Made by a program: the position numbers and the translations under genes | The notes under the pieces: generated by a model | Told to the model about the DNA's origin: nothing | Seen by the model: the letters and a program-made list of their open reading frames with translations, nothing else | The model's database searches: none | Shown here: in pieces, positions 1 through 8,824 of the stretch | Layout of the letters: every line of letters starts with the position of its first letter | Position numbering within the stretch: the stretch's first letter is position 1 | Assembly (NCBI RefSeq): GCF_017573465.1 | Contig: NZ_JAGEPF010000002.1 | Coordinates: forward strand, 1-64,000 | DNA length: 64,000 nt | Direction: 5' to 3' | Source of the DNA: Actinomadura violacea | Lineage (GTDB): Bacteria > Actinomycetota > Actinomycetes > Streptosporangiales > Streptosporangiaceae

Positions 1-897
1 CAAACAAGTCTCACCCCGTTCGCCCTCCCCGACGCTAGTCGGAGCCGGGGGCGGGCCCGGGGCCGCGGCCCGGCGGGCCGCGCGGGCCAGCCTGCGGCGG
101 CGGGCGCGCTCCGCGGCGTCCGCGCTGCGCTGCAGCAGCTCCGGCGGGATCAGGTCGTGCCGGCCCGCGATGAACTCCTGCACCCAGATCTTCGCCCGGA
201 TCAGCGGCCGCCGGAACCGCACCTCCCGCCGGACGGCCCGCTGGTACTTGCGGGAGTCCGGGTCGTAGCGCCAGCGCGACCACGGCGAACCCGGGCGCGC
301 CACCCGGAGCGCGCCCACCACCAGCAGGACCGGCAGGAACAGCCCGAGCAGGCCCGTCCAGATCTTGCCCTTCAGCAGCGTGATCACGGCAAGGACGAGG
401 TTGGCGACGGTCGAGGCGAAGTACGCCTGCGACAGGGCGCTGCCCGCCGGGTCGGGGACGGCGTCGGCGAACCCGAACGGGCGGATGCCGAGCAGCAGCA
501 GGCCCGTGACGGCGATCGCGACGAACACCGCGTCGACCGACGCGCGGCCCTTCTCCGTCCAGTACACGTCGCTGAGGTGCAGCAGCAGCGCGAACTCGTC
601 CAGCACGAGCGCGGAGCCCGCGCCGAACACGACCGCCGCGACGCAGTCGAGCGTGACGTAGGCGTCGGGGGTCGCGAGGCTCGCGATGCCGCCGACCAGC
701 ATCAGCACCACGCCGAACACGACGTGGTGGACGTGGGTGTCGCCGGCCCGCACGTTGCCGAACCATCCGCTCACGTTCGCGCGGATCAGCCGCACGATCA
801 CGCGCGTCAGCACGAACGTGACGATGAACGCGGTGAAGAAGCCGAACAGCGGCAGCCGCCCGGTCTCCACGATGCGGTGCCGGAAAAGGTCGATCAT
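1..897 (-). CDS. Integral membrane protein, partial (3' end off the left edge)
   Basis: The frame stays open to base 1, so the C-terminus is missing; 299 codons are visible. The ATG at 897 has GGGGGA four bases upstream. About five hydrophobic segments occur (near residues 16-38, 59-77, 83-108, 122-140 and 165-195), followed by a long Arg-rich cytoplasmic tail. A GDTHVHH motif lies just before the second segment and could bind a metal, but this is speculation. I do not recognise a named family. It is divergent from the cysteine-synthase-fold gene at 988 with a 90 bp gap. The membrane topology is a confident reading; the function is unknown. Confidence 0.72.
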   Translation of the reverse strand, partial: MIDLFRHRIVETGRLPLFGFFTAFIVTFVLTRVIVRLIRANVSGWFGNVRAGDTHVHHVVFGVVLMLVGGIASLATPDAYVTLDCVAAVVFGAGSALVLDEFALLLHLSDVYWTEKGRASVDAVFVAIAVTGLLLLGIRPFGFADAVPDPAGSALSQAYFASTVANLVLAVITLLKGKIWTGLLGLFLPVLLVVGALRVARPGSPWSRWRYDPDSRKYQRAVRREVRFRRPLIRAKIWVQEFIAGRHDLIPPELLQRSADAAERARRRRLARAARRAAAPGPPPAPTSVGEGERGETCL

Positions 898-987
898 GTG
901 TCCCCCTGCTGGGCACCATAATGCCCGGTGACATGCGCCGATATCGTGGGACCCGGCCGATCGACGAGGATCGAGGGGAACATCACC

Positions 988-2085
988 GTGAGCCGTATCG
1001 CAGACCGCTGCGACCCGGGATGCCGGGCCTGGATCGCCGAGGCGATCCGCAAGGTCGAGGCGGACGCCAACCGCAGCGCCGACACGCACCTGCACGTGTT
1101 CCCGCTGCCGCCCGCGTGGGGCATCGACCTGTACCTGAAGGACGAGTCGGTGCACCCGACGGGGTCGCTGAAGCACCGGCTGGCGCGGTCGCTGTTCCTG
1201 TACGGGCTGGCGAACGGCTGGATCCGCGAGGGAACGGTGATCATCGAGGCGTCCAGCGGGTCGACGGCGGTGTCGGAGGCGTACTTCGCGCGGCTGCTCG
1301 GGCTGCCGTTCGTGGCGGTGATGCCGGCGTCGACGAGCCCGGAGAAGATCGGCCTCATCGAGTTCTACGGCGGCCGCTGCCACCTGGTCGACGACCCGTC
1401 CTCGATCTACGACGAGTCGCGGCGGCTCGCGGCCGAGTGCGGCGGCCACTTCATGGACCAGTTCACCTACGCCGAGCGGGCGACGGACTGGCGCGGCAAC
1501 AACAACATCGCCGAGTCGATCTTCGAGCAGATGCGGCTGGAGCGGTTCCCGGAGCCGTCCTGGGTGGTGGTCGGCGCCGGGACGGGCGGGACGTCCGCGA
1601 CGATCGGCCGGTACGCCCGGTACCGGCGGTTCCAGACGCGGCTCGCGGTGGTGGACCCGGAGGGCTCGGCGTTCTTCGGCTCGTACGCCGACGGCGACCC
1701 GGAGCGCACCGCGGCGGGCTCGCGGATCGAGGGCATCGGCCGGCCGCGGGTCGAGCCGTCGTTCCTGCCGACGGTGATCGACCGGATGATCCAGGTGCCG
1801 GACGCGGCGTCCGTCGCGGCGATGCGCTGGACGAGCCGGGTCAGCGGCCGCGACGTGGGCGGCTCGACCGGCACCAACATGTGGGGCGCGGCGGAGCTGA
1901 TCGCGCAGATGCGGGCCCGCGGCGAGCGCGGCAGCGTGGTGACGCTGATCTGCGACGGCGGCGAGCGCTACGCGGGCACCTACGGCTCGGACGCGTGGCT
2001 GGCCTCGCAGGGCCTGGACATCGGCCCCTACGAGGCGGCGCTGGAGGCGTTCCTGAAGACCGGGGAGATGCCGGTCACCGTCTGA
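988..2085 (+). CDS. PLP-dependent cysteine synthase-fold enzyme (Cds1-like)
   Basis: A 365-residue fold-type II PLP enzyme. The PLP lysine is in GSLKHRLAR (about Lys62), a substrate loop SSGSTAVSE follows, and the phosphate-binding glycine loop is [10 protein letters not shown]. Overall layout matches the actinobacterial Cds1 group (M. tuberculosis Rv3684), known as an L-cysteine desulfhydrase releasing sulfide, ammonia and pyruvate; that activity is inferred here. The GTG at 988 was chosen because GAGGGG lies ten bases upstream; a start at 928 lacks such a site. It is distinct from the CysM at 44.7 kb. Its stop abuts the stop of the convergent protease gene with no terminator between them. 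Confidence 0.85.
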   Translation: MSRIADRCDPGCRAWIAEAIRKVEADANRSADTHLHVFPLPPAWGIDLYLKDESVHPTGSLKHRLARSLFLYGLANGWIREGTVIIEASSGSTAVSEAYFARLLGLPFVAVMPASTSPEKIGLIEFYGGRCHLVDDPSSIYDESRRLAAECGGHFMDQFTYAERATDWRGNNNIAESIFEQMRLERFPEPSWVVVGAGTGGTSATIGRYARYRRFQTRLAVVDPEGSAFFGSYADGDPERTAAGSRIEGIGRPRVEPSFLPTVIDRMIQVPDAASVAAMRWTSRVSGRDVGGSTGTNMWGAAELIAQMRARGERGSVVTLICDGGERYAGTYGSDAWLASQGLDIGPYEAALEAFLKTGEMPVTV

Positions 2086-3384
2086 TCAGCCCTTGAAGCG
2101 GATCGGGTTGAAGACGTCGGCGTAGATGAGCAGGCCGCCCATGACGATCAGGACGGCCGCCATCACGTAGGTGACGGGCAGCGCCTTGGCGACGTCGACG
2201 TAGCCGGGGTCGGGCTTGCGGAACACCCGGGCGAACGCCTTCTTCAGCGCCTCCAGCAGCGCGCCCGCCATGTGGCCGCCGTCCAGCGGCAGCAGCGGGA
2301 TGAGGTTGAACAGCCCGACCGCCAGGTTCAGCGAGCCGAGCAGCATCACGAAGTACCAGACCTTCTGGGTCGTCGTGAGGTCCTTGGAGGCGGCGACGTC
2401 GCCGCCGATGCGGCTGACGCCGACGACGCCGACCGGGCCGTTCGGGTCGCGCTTCTCGCCGCCGAACGCGGCGTTCCAGACGCCGACCATCTTCTGCGGC
2501 ATCCGGATGAGCGCGCCCGCGGTGTGCTCGGTCATCGACCCCATGGCCTCGGCGACGGCGCCGGGCCCCTGCCGCTGCATGGCCTGGGTGGGGGTGATGC
2601 CGAGGAAGCCCACGTCGACGATCTTGGTCTCGTCCTTGAGGTCGTACATCTGGTTGCGGGCGATCGGGACGGTCAGCGCCGTCTCGTGGCCGCCGCGCCG
2701 GATCACCACCGGGACGTTCTGCCCGCCGGAGTCGCGGATCAGCTTGCGCAGCTGCTCGTAGTCCTTGATCTTGTGGCCCTGGAACGACACGATCCGGTCG
2801 CCGGGCCGCAACCCCGCCTGGTGCGCGGGGGTGGGGGTGGCGTTCGCGGGGCAGCTCGTCATGTTCGACTGGCTGGCCGGGACGACGCACTCCGAGACGT
2901 CCTGGATGACGGGCTGCGCGGTCTCCTTCCCGATGCCCATGAGCAGGATCGAGAAGAACACCACGGCCAGCACGAGGTTCATCGCCGGGCCCGCGAACAT
3001 GATGATCAGCTTCTGCCACCACGGCTTGGCGTAGAAGACCCGGTCGCCGTCGTCCGGCCGCACCTCCTCCAGCGCCGCGCCGCGCGCGGACTCGATGAGG
3101 CCCTGCCACGGCCCGGTGCTGATCCGCCGGACGGTGCCGGGGGCGTCGCCCCGGCGCGGCGGCAGCATCCCGATCATGCGGATGTAGCCGCCGAGCGGGA
3201 TCCACTTGACCCCGTACTCCGTCTCGCCCTTGCGCTTGGACCACATCGTCGGCCCGAACCCGACCATGAACTGCGTGGTGCGGACGCGGAACAGCTTGGC
3301 GAAGCTGAAGTGCCCGAGCTCGTGCAGCGCGATGGACGCCAGCAGGCCGAAGAACAGGATCAGCACTCCCGCCAGCCAGCCCAT
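2086..3384 (-). CDS. Site-2 intramembrane zinc protease (RseP/Rip1, M50 family)
   Basis: A 432-residue membrane protease. The HELGH zinc motif is in the first transmembrane helix (residues 21-25) and the second catalytic motif LIPLLPLDGGH is near residue 365. Between them is a PDZ-type domain (PAHQAGLRPGDRIVSFQGHKI) with a short Cys-containing insertion just before it. The family cleaves anti-sigma factors and other membrane substrates within the bilayer. In many actinobacteria the gene lies between dxr and ispG; neither is next to it here, so this may be a relocated or second copy. ATG 3384 has a GGAGGGG site ten bases upstream. Confidence 0.9.
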   Translation of the reverse strand: MGWLAGVLILFFGLLASIALHELGHFSFAKLFRVRTTQFMVGFGPTMWSKRKGETEYGVKWIPLGGYIRMIGMLPPRRGDAPGTVRRISTGPWQGLIESARGAALEEVRPDDGDRVFYAKPWWQKLIIMFAGPAMNLVLAVVFFSILLMGIGKETAQPVIQDVSECVVPASQSNMTSCPANATPTPAHQAGLRPGDRIVSFQGHKIKDYEQLRKLIRDSGGQNVPVVIRRGGHETALTVPIARNQMYDLKDETKIVDVGFLGITPTQAMQRQGPGAVAEAMGSMTEHTAGALIRMPQKMVGVWNAAFGGEKRDPNGPVGVVGVSRIGGDVAASKDLTTTQKVWYFVMLLGSLNLAVGLFNLIPLLPLDGGHMAGALLEALKKAFARVFRKPDPGYVDVAKALPVTYVMAAVLIVMGGLLIYADVFNPIRFKG

Positions 3385-3495
3385 GCGTCATGCCCCTCCG
3401 TCGTGCACCCCGCACACCGAGGGGTGGTCACCAGCAATCCCCTCAGACTACGTCAACGCGCCGCATCCCGTTCAGCGCAACGGGCGACGGGGCGC

Positions 3496-4260
3496 CTAGC
3501 CGAGGAAGGCGCGCAGGAGGGCGGCGGTGCCCTCCAGGTGCTCGGCGACGGCGCGGCGGGCGGCCTCGGGGTCGCCGGCGAGGATCGCCTCGGCGATCGC
3601 GGCGTGCTGGACGGCGGCGTGCTCGATGTTGCGGCCGAGGACGGGGATGGCGTTGAGCAGGTCGGTGACCCGCATCCGGGCGTCGGCGCAGGCGGCCGAC
3701 AGCAGCGCGGAGCCGGTCATCTCGGCGATGGCGAGGTGGAAGAGGGTGTCGAGGCGGCGGTACTCGTCGGGGCCGGCGGCGTTCAGCGCGGCGAGGCGGG
3801 CGCGCAGCTGGGCGCGCTGCGCGCCGGTGAGGGCGGTGGTGGCGAGGATCTGCGCGGCGCCGGTCTCGACGGCCATCCGGTAGGTGAGGGTGTCGTTGAG
3901 GTCGTCGCCCATCTGGGCCAGGGCCCGCCGCAGGTCGGACTGGCGGGGCTTCGGGCGCTCGTAGGTGACGAACGTCCCGCCGAAGCGGCCGCGCCGGGAC
4001 TCGACGTAGCCCTCCTGCTGGACGGCCCGGATCGCCTCGCGGAGCGTGACGCGGCTGACGCCGAGGAGCGGGGCCAGCTCGCGTTCGGGCGGGAGCCGCT
4101 CGCCGCGGTCGACGACGCCGAGCTTGATCGCCTGGAGGAGCCGCTCGACGGTCTCCTCGAAGGCGTTGCCGGCCCGGACGGGGCGGAACACCGCCGCCGC
4201 GGCGAGGTCGGGAACGCCCCCGGCGTCGGGCGCGCGGGGGTCAGGCTCGGGTGCGGGCAT
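3496..4260 (-). CDS. GntR/FadR-type transcriptional regulator (FCD domain)
   Basis: A 254-residue regulator: an N-terminal winged helix-turn-helix (LPPERELAPLLGVSRVTLREAIRAVQQEG) and a helical C-terminal FCD ligand domain (FHLAIAEMTGS, HAAIAEAILAGD). The ATG at 4260 is preferred because the GntR fold begins some 25 residues later and an AAGGA site precedes it; longer starts add only low-complexity sequence. It is divergent from the permease-ligase-dehydrogenase operon, the usual arrangement for a local repressor. An inverted repeat over the operon promoter at 4354-4369 is the likely binding site. The effector is unknown; an amine or its gamma-glutamyl derivative would fit. Confidence 0.88.
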   Translation of the reverse strand: MPAPEPDPRAPDAGGVPDLAAAAVFRPVRAGNAFEETVERLLQAIKLGVVDRGERLPPERELAPLLGVSRVTLREAIRAVQQEGYVESRRGRFGGTFVTYERPKPRQSDLRRALAQMGDDLNDTLTYRMAVETGAAQILATTALTGAQRAQLRARLAALNAAGPDEYRRLDTLFHLAIAEMTGSALLSAACADARMRVTDLLNAIPVLGRNIEHAAVQHAAIAEAILAGDPEAARRAVAEHLEGTAALLRAFLG

Positions 4261-4328
4261 GACCGTCCTTCGGTCCGCGGGGGCTTCGGGCTCCACGTTA
4301 CATGTGCGTTTCGTCGTCGTTCGGGGGG

Positions 4329-4369
4329 TTGACGCGGACCCCTCCGCAAACATTAATGGTCTGTCATTA
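4329..4369 (+). promoter_or_regulatory. Promoter with overlapping inverted-repeat operator for the permease operon
   Basis: TTGACG at 4329-4334 and ATTAAT at 4352-4357 are 17 bases apart, a plausible -35/-10 pair. A perfect inverted repeat TAATG-N6-CATTA (4354-4358 and 4365-4369) covers the -10 and likely start site. The surrounding stretch is the most AT-rich in this intergenic region. The position is what is expected for repression by the divergent FadR-type regulator; the pairing is inferred. Confidence 0.55.
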
Positions 4370-4418
4370 GCCCATTGCGGCTGTGTCGACCCCCCCCGTG
4401 GCACGCGAGGAGGTGCTC

Positions 4419-5951
4419 GTGAGCATCGACGAGCACAAGGCTTCCGCCCCCGACCCCCGATCCGACGACGAGAAACGGCTGCACGAGCTGGGCTACGCCC
4501 AGGAACTCAGCCGGTCCATGTCCGGCTTCTCCAACTTCGCGGTCTCGTTCACCATCATCTCGGTGCTGTCGGGCTGCCTGACCTCCTACACCATCGGCCT
4601 CAAGGGCGGCGGCCCCGTCGTCATCACGTGGGGCTGGCTCGGCGTCGGCGCGATGACGCTGCTGGTCGCGCTGGCGATGGCCGAGGTGTGCTCCAGCTAC
4701 CCGACGGCCGGCGGCCTGTACTACTGGGCGGCCAAGCTCGCCCCGTCCAACGGCCCGGCGTGGTCGTGGTTCACCGGCTGGTTCAACTTCACCGGGCAGG
4801 TCGCGGTGACGGCCGCGATCGTCTACGGGTCGGCGGCGTTCCTGAACCCGCTGCTGGACCTGCAGTTCGGCTACTCGGTGACGCTCAGCCACACGTTCCT
4901 GCTGTTCGCGATCCTGCTGGTCGTGCACGCGCTGCTGAACCAGTTCGGCGTGAAGCTCGTGTCGGTCCTGAGCAGCGTCAGCGTCTGGTGGCACGTGCTG
5001 GGCGTCGCGTTCGTCGTCGGGGTGCTGGCGTTCAAGCCGTCGCACCACCAGTCCGCCGGGTTCGTGTTCTCCAAGTTCGTCAACGAGACGGGCTGGCAGT
5101 ACGGCGCGTACGCGGCGCTGATCGGCCTGCTGCTGTCGCAGTACACGCTGACCGGGTACGACGCGTCCGCGCACATGACCGAGGAGACGCACGACGCGGC
5201 CCGGTCGGGGCCGAAGGGCATCGTGAACTCGGTGCTGATCTCGGTCGTGGCGGGCTGGGTGCTGCTGCTCGGCGTCACCTTCGCCATCCAGGACTACGGC
5301 GAGGCCGTCAAGGACGGCCCGGCCGGGATCTTCATCGCGGCGACCGGCGACACGATGGGCAAGCTGCTGATCCTGGTGTCGTTCGGCGCGCAGTTCTTCT
5401 GCGGGATGTCCTCGGTAACGGCGAACTCCCGGATGATCTACGCGTTCTCGCGGGACGGCGCGCTGCCGTTCTCGGCGTTCTGGCACCGGATCAACAAGCG
5501 CAGCCGGACGCCCACCAACGCGATCTGGCTGGCCGCCGGCGGCGCGTTCGTGCTGGCGCTGCCCGCGATCTGGAACCTGACCGCCTACCTCGCGGTGACG
5601 TCGGTCGCGGTGATCGGCCTCTACATCGCCTACGTGATCCCCACGTTCCTGAGGCTCCGGCAGGGCAAGGAGTTCAAGGCCGGGCCGTGGAGCCTCGGCA
5701 GGTGGAGCAAGCCGATCGGCACGCTCGCGGTGATCTGGGTCGTGGTGATCTCGATCCTGTTCATCCTGCCGCCCGCGAACCCGATCACCAAGGACAGCTT
5801 CAACTACTCCCCCATCGCGATCCTCGTCGTCCTCGGCGGCGCCGGGCTGTGGTGGGTGCTGTCGGCCCGCAAGTGGTTCACCGGCCCGAAGGTGCAGGGC
5901 AGCGCCGAGGAGCTGGCGGCCATCGAGCAGGAACTCCAGTCGCTCGGCTAG
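4419..5951 (+). CDS. APC-superfamily amino acid/amine permease
   Basis: A 510-residue transporter with about twelve hydrophobic segments and the APC features GYAQELSRSMSGFSNFAVSF near the N-terminus and TGYDASAHMTEETHDA near residue 245. It is of the kind that imports amino acids, GABA, polyamines or ethanolamine. The GTG at 4419 has a GAGGAGG site five bases upstream; the in-frame GTG at 4383 lacks one. It is the first gene of an operon with the glutamine-synthetase-like ligase 22 bases downstream, which suggests that the imported compound is the amine gamma-glutamylated by that enzyme. The true substrate cannot be read from sequence. Confidence 0.87.
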   Translation: MSIDEHKASAPDPRSDDEKRLHELGYAQELSRSMSGFSNFAVSFTIISVLSGCLTSYTIGLKGGGPVVITWGWLGVGAMTLLVALAMAEVCSSYPTAGGLYYWAAKLAPSNGPAWSWFTGWFNFTGQVAVTAAIVYGSAAFLNPLLDLQFGYSVTLSHTFLLFAILLVVHALLNQFGVKLVSVLSSVSVWWHVLGVAFVVGVLAFKPSHHQSAGFVFSKFVNETGWQYGAYAALIGLLLSQYTLTGYDASAHMTEETHDAARSGPKGIVNSVLISVVAGWVLLLGVTFAIQDYGEAVKDGPAGIFIAATGDTMGKLLILVSFGAQFFCGMSSVTANSRMIYAFSRDGALPFSAFWHRINKRSRTPTNAIWLAAGGAFVLALPAIWNLTAYLAVTSVAVIGLYIAYVIPTFLRLRQGKEFKAGPWSLGRWSKPIGTLAVIWVVVISILFILPPANPITKDSFNYSPIAILVVLGGAGLWWVLSARKWFTGPKVQGSAEELAAIEQELQSLG

Positions 5952-5973
5952 CGCCGGTTAGGAGATCGGACAC

Positions 5974-7329
5974 GTGACCACATCGCTCACCCTCGACGAG
6001 CTGCGCGGGGAGGCGGCGGAGGGCCGGATCGACACCGTGATCGTCGCGATCACCGACATGCAGGGGCGGCTGCAGGGCAAGCGGCTGTCGTCCCGCTTCT
6101 TCCTGGAGGAGGTGGCCGGGCACGGCTCGGAGGGCTGCAACTACCTGCTCGCCGTCGACGTCGACATGAACACGGTGGACGGCTACTCCATGTCGTCCTG
6201 GGAGCGGGGCTACGGCGACTTCGTCATGCGCCCCGACCTCGGGACGCTCCGCCGCGTCCCCTGGCAGGAGGGCGCGGCGCTGGTCCACGCCGACATCGTG
6301 TGGGAGGACGGCTCCGACGTGGCGCCCTCGCCCCGGCAGATCCTGCGCCGCCAGCTCGCGCGGCTGGCGGAGCGGGGCTGGGGCGCCTACGTCGGGACGG
6401 AGCTGGAGTTCGTCGTCTACCAGGACTCCTACGAGGACGCCTGGCGGAGGGCGTACCGGGACCTCACCCCGGCGAACCAGTACAACGTGGACTACTCGCT
6501 GCTCGGCGGCGCCCGCGTCGAGCCGCTGCTGCGCCGGATCCGCAACGGCATGACCGGCGCGGGGATGTACGTCGAGTCGGCCAAGGGCGAGTGCAACCTC
6601 GGCCAGCACGAGATCGCGTTCCGGTTCGACGAGGCGCTGCGGACGTGCGACAACCACGTCCTGTACAAGACCGGCGCGAAGGAGATCGCGGCCCAGGAGG
6701 GCATGTCGATCACCTTCATGGCGAAGCCGAACGAGCGGGAGGGCAACTCCTGCCACGTGCACATCTCGCTGCGCGACGCCGCCGGGGCGCCCGTCCTCGC
6801 CGGGGACGGGCCGCACGGCCTGTCGAAGATCGGCGAGCACTTCATCGCGGGCCAGCAGGCGTGCCTGCGCGACTTCACGCTGCTGTACGCGCCGAACATC
6901 AACTCCTACAAGCGGTACCAGCCGGGGTCGTTCGCGCCGACGGCGATCAAGTGGGGCGTGGACAACCGGACGTGCGCGCTGCGGCTCGTCGGGCACGGGC
7001 CGTCGCTGCGGATCGAGAACCGGGTGCCGGGCGGCGACGTCAACCCGTACCTGGCGGTGTCGGCGCTGGTCGCGGCGGGTCTGCACGGCATCGAGAACGA
7101 GCTGCCGCTGGAGGAGGCGTACGCGGGCAACGCGTACGCGACCGACGCGGAGACCGTGGTCGGGACGCTCCGCGACGCCGCCGCCGACTGGGGCCGCAGC
7201 TCCCTGGCCGTGGACGCGTTCGGCAAGGAGGTCGTCGAGCACTACGCGAACCACGCCCGCGTGGAGCTCGACGCCTACGACCGGGCGGTCACGGACTGGG
7301 AGATGTTCCGCGGCTTCGAGCGCCTGTAA
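5974..7329 (+). CDS. Glutamine synthetase-like gamma-glutamylamine ligase
   Basis: A 451-residue GS-fold protein. The ATP-site signature KPNEREGNSCHVHISL is near residue 250, with the ammonium/metal region ESAKGECNLGQHE earlier and NRTCALRLVG towards the C-terminus. It is not housekeeping GlnA: the operon pairs it with a permease, an aldehyde dehydrogenase and an SDR, as in the PuuA/GlnA4 gamma-glutamylation routes for polyamines or ethanolamine. Family knowledge from Streptomyces GlnA4 (gamma-glutamylethanolamide synthetase) makes ethanolamine attractive, but this is inference. The GTG at 5974 has TAGGAG about ten bases upstream. Confidence 0.85.
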   Translation: MTTSLTLDELRGEAAEGRIDTVIVAITDMQGRLQGKRLSSRFFLEEVAGHGSEGCNYLLAVDVDMNTVDGYSMSSWERGYGDFVMRPDLGTLRRVPWQEGAALVHADIVWEDGSDVAPSPRQILRRQLARLAERGWGAYVGTELEFVVYQDSYEDAWRRAYRDLTPANQYNVDYSLLGGARVEPLLRRIRNGMTGAGMYVESAKGECNLGQHEIAFRFDEALRTCDNHVLYKTGAKEIAAQEGMSITFMAKPNEREGNSCHVHISLRDAAGAPVLAGDGPHGLSKIGEHFIAGQQACLRDFTLLYAPNINSYKRYQPGSFAPTAIKWGVDNRTCALRLVGHGPSLRIENRVPGGDVNPYLAVSALVAAGLHGIENELPLEEAYAGNAYATDAETVVGTLRDAAADWGRSSLAVDAFGKEVVEHYANHARVELDAYDRAVTDWEMFRGFERL

Positions 7330-7348
7330 CCGTGACCGAACCACGTTC

Positions 7349-7402
7349 ACTTGCGGCGTGTCGGCCTGAAGAGTCGGCTTTTAAGGCCGACACGCCGCAA
7401 GT
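7349..7402 (+). repeat. Perfect 19-bp inverted repeat between ligase and dehydrogenase genes
   Basis: Arms 7349-7367 (ACTTGCGGCGTGTCGGCCT) and 7384-7402 are perfect reverse complements around a 16-base loop. The structure ends 22 bases before the next start codon. No T-run follows and the downstream genes clearly belong to the same pathway, so it is more likely an mRNA processing, stabilising or attenuating hairpin than a full terminator. A mobile palindromic element is another possibility. Confidence 0.8.
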
Positions 7403-7424
7403 CAACGACAGCAGCGAGGGGGAC

Positions 7425-8789
7425 ATGAGCGAGTTCGAGGTTCTGAATCCGGCGACCGAGGAGGTCGTGGAGGTCGTCGCGCTGGCGTCGGCGGACGAGG
7501 CCGACGCGGCGGTGGAACGGGCCACACGGGCGTTCCCGGCGTGGCGGGACGTGGCGCCGGGCAACCGGGCGCGGCTGCTGCGCGCGTTCGCCGACAAGGT
7601 CGGCGATCACCTGGAGGAGCTGGCCGCGCTGGAGGTCCGCAACGCCGGGCACCCGGTCGGGCAGGCCCGCTGGGAGGCCGGCAACCTGCGGGACGTCCTG
7701 CACTACTACGCCGCCGCGCCGGAGCGGCTCACCGGGCGGCAGATCCCGGTGCCGGGCGGGGTGAACGTGACGTTCGCCGAGCCGCTCGGGGTCGTCGGGG
7801 TGATCGTGCCGTGGAACTTCCCGATGCCGATCATGGGCTGGGGCATGGCGCCGGCGCTCGCCGCGGGCAACACGGTGATCGTCAAGCCGGCCGAACTCAC
7901 CCCGCTCACCGCCCGCCGCGTCGGGGAGCTGGCGCTGGAGGCGGGCGTTCCGGAGGGCGTGCTGCAGGTGCTGCCGGGCGCCGGGCCGGTGGCGGGGCGG
8001 CGGCTGGTCGACCACCCGGACGTCCGCAAGATCGTCTTCACCGGCTCGACGCGGGTCGGCAAGGAGATCATGCAGGCGTGCGCGCCGGGCGTGAAGCGGC
8101 TGACGCTGGAGCTCGGCGGCAAGTCCGCGAACATCGTCTTCGCGGACGCCGACCTGGAGAAGGCCGCCGCGACCGCCCCGTACGCGGTGTTCGAGAACGC
8201 CGGCCAGGACTGCTGCGCCCGCTCCCGGATCCTGGTGGAACGTCCCGTCTACGACCGGTTCATGGAACTGCTCGAACCGGCCGTGCACGGCGTCGCCGTC
8301 GGCGACCCGCGCGAGGAGAAGACCGAGGTCGGGCCGCTGATCAGCGCCGCGCAGCGGGACCGGGTCGCCTCCTACGTGCCCGACGGCGCACCCGTCGCGA
8401 TCCGCGGCTCGGCGCCCGAAGGCCCCGGGTTCTGGTTCCCGCCGACCGTCCTCGCCACCCCGGACTTCGCGACGCTCCCGGCCTGGCACGACGAGGTGTT
8501 CGGGCCGGTCGTCACCGTCGCCGCGTTCGAGGACGAGGCCGACGCGTACCGGCTCGCCAACGACACCCCCTACGGGCTGTCCGGCTCCATCTGGACCCGC
8601 GACGTCGGCCGCGCCCTGCGCGCCTCCCGCGCCGTCGAGGCCGGGAACCTGTCGGTGAACTCCCACTCGTCCGTGCGGTACTGGACGCCGTTCGGCGGGT
8701 TCAAGCAGTCCGGCCTCGGCCGCGAGCTGGGCCCGGACGCGCTCGGCGCGTTCACCGAGACCAAGAACGTCTTCATCGCCGGCGAATGA
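7425..8789 (+). CDS. NAD(P)-dependent aldehyde dehydrogenase
   Basis: A 454-residue aldehyde dehydrogenase. PWNFPMPIMGWG and VIVKPAELTPL form the cofactor site, FTGSTRVGKEI the Rossmann loop, LELGGKSAN holds the general-base Glu (near 229), and ENAGQDCCARSR holds the nucleophile (Cys263 by the usual GQxC spacing). Within this operon it would oxidise a gamma-glutamylated aminoaldehyde to the acid. The ATG at 7425 follows a GAGGGGG site; the frame is open far upstream but only because of base composition. Substrate assignment rests on gene neighbours. Confidence 0.87.
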   Translation: MSEFEVLNPATEEVVEVVALASADEADAAVERATRAFPAWRDVAPGNRARLLRAFADKVGDHLEELAALEVRNAGHPVGQARWEAGNLRDVLHYYAAAPERLTGRQIPVPGGVNVTFAEPLGVVGVIVPWNFPMPIMGWGMAPALAAGNTVIVKPAELTPLTARRVGELALEAGVPEGVLQVLPGAGPVAGRRLVDHPDVRKIVFTGSTRVGKEIMQACAPGVKRLTLELGGKSANIVFADADLEKAAATAPYAVFENAGQDCCARSRILVERPVYDRFMELLEPAVHGVAVGDPREEKTEVGPLISAAQRDRVASYVPDGAPVAIRGSAPEGPGFWFPPTVLATPDFATLPAWHDEVFGPVVTVAAFEDEADAYRLANDTPYGLSGSIWTRDVGRALRASRAVEAGNLSVNSHSSVRYWTPFGGFKQSGLGRELGPDALGAFTETKNVFIAGE

Positions 8790-8824
8790 CCGGCGAGCCC
8801 CCGCCAGTGACAGGAGAGAGCAGC

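Noticed and set aside
7349..7402. Hairpin as a full intrinsic terminator
   Set aside because: No T-run follows and the downstream genes fit the same pathway, so complete termination is unlikely.
6300..7424. Long open extension upstream of the aldehyde dehydrogenase, overlapping the ligase gene in another frame
   Set aside because: It is Arg/Gly/Ala-rich out-of-frame translation of the ligase gene; the real start with a ribosome site is at 7425.
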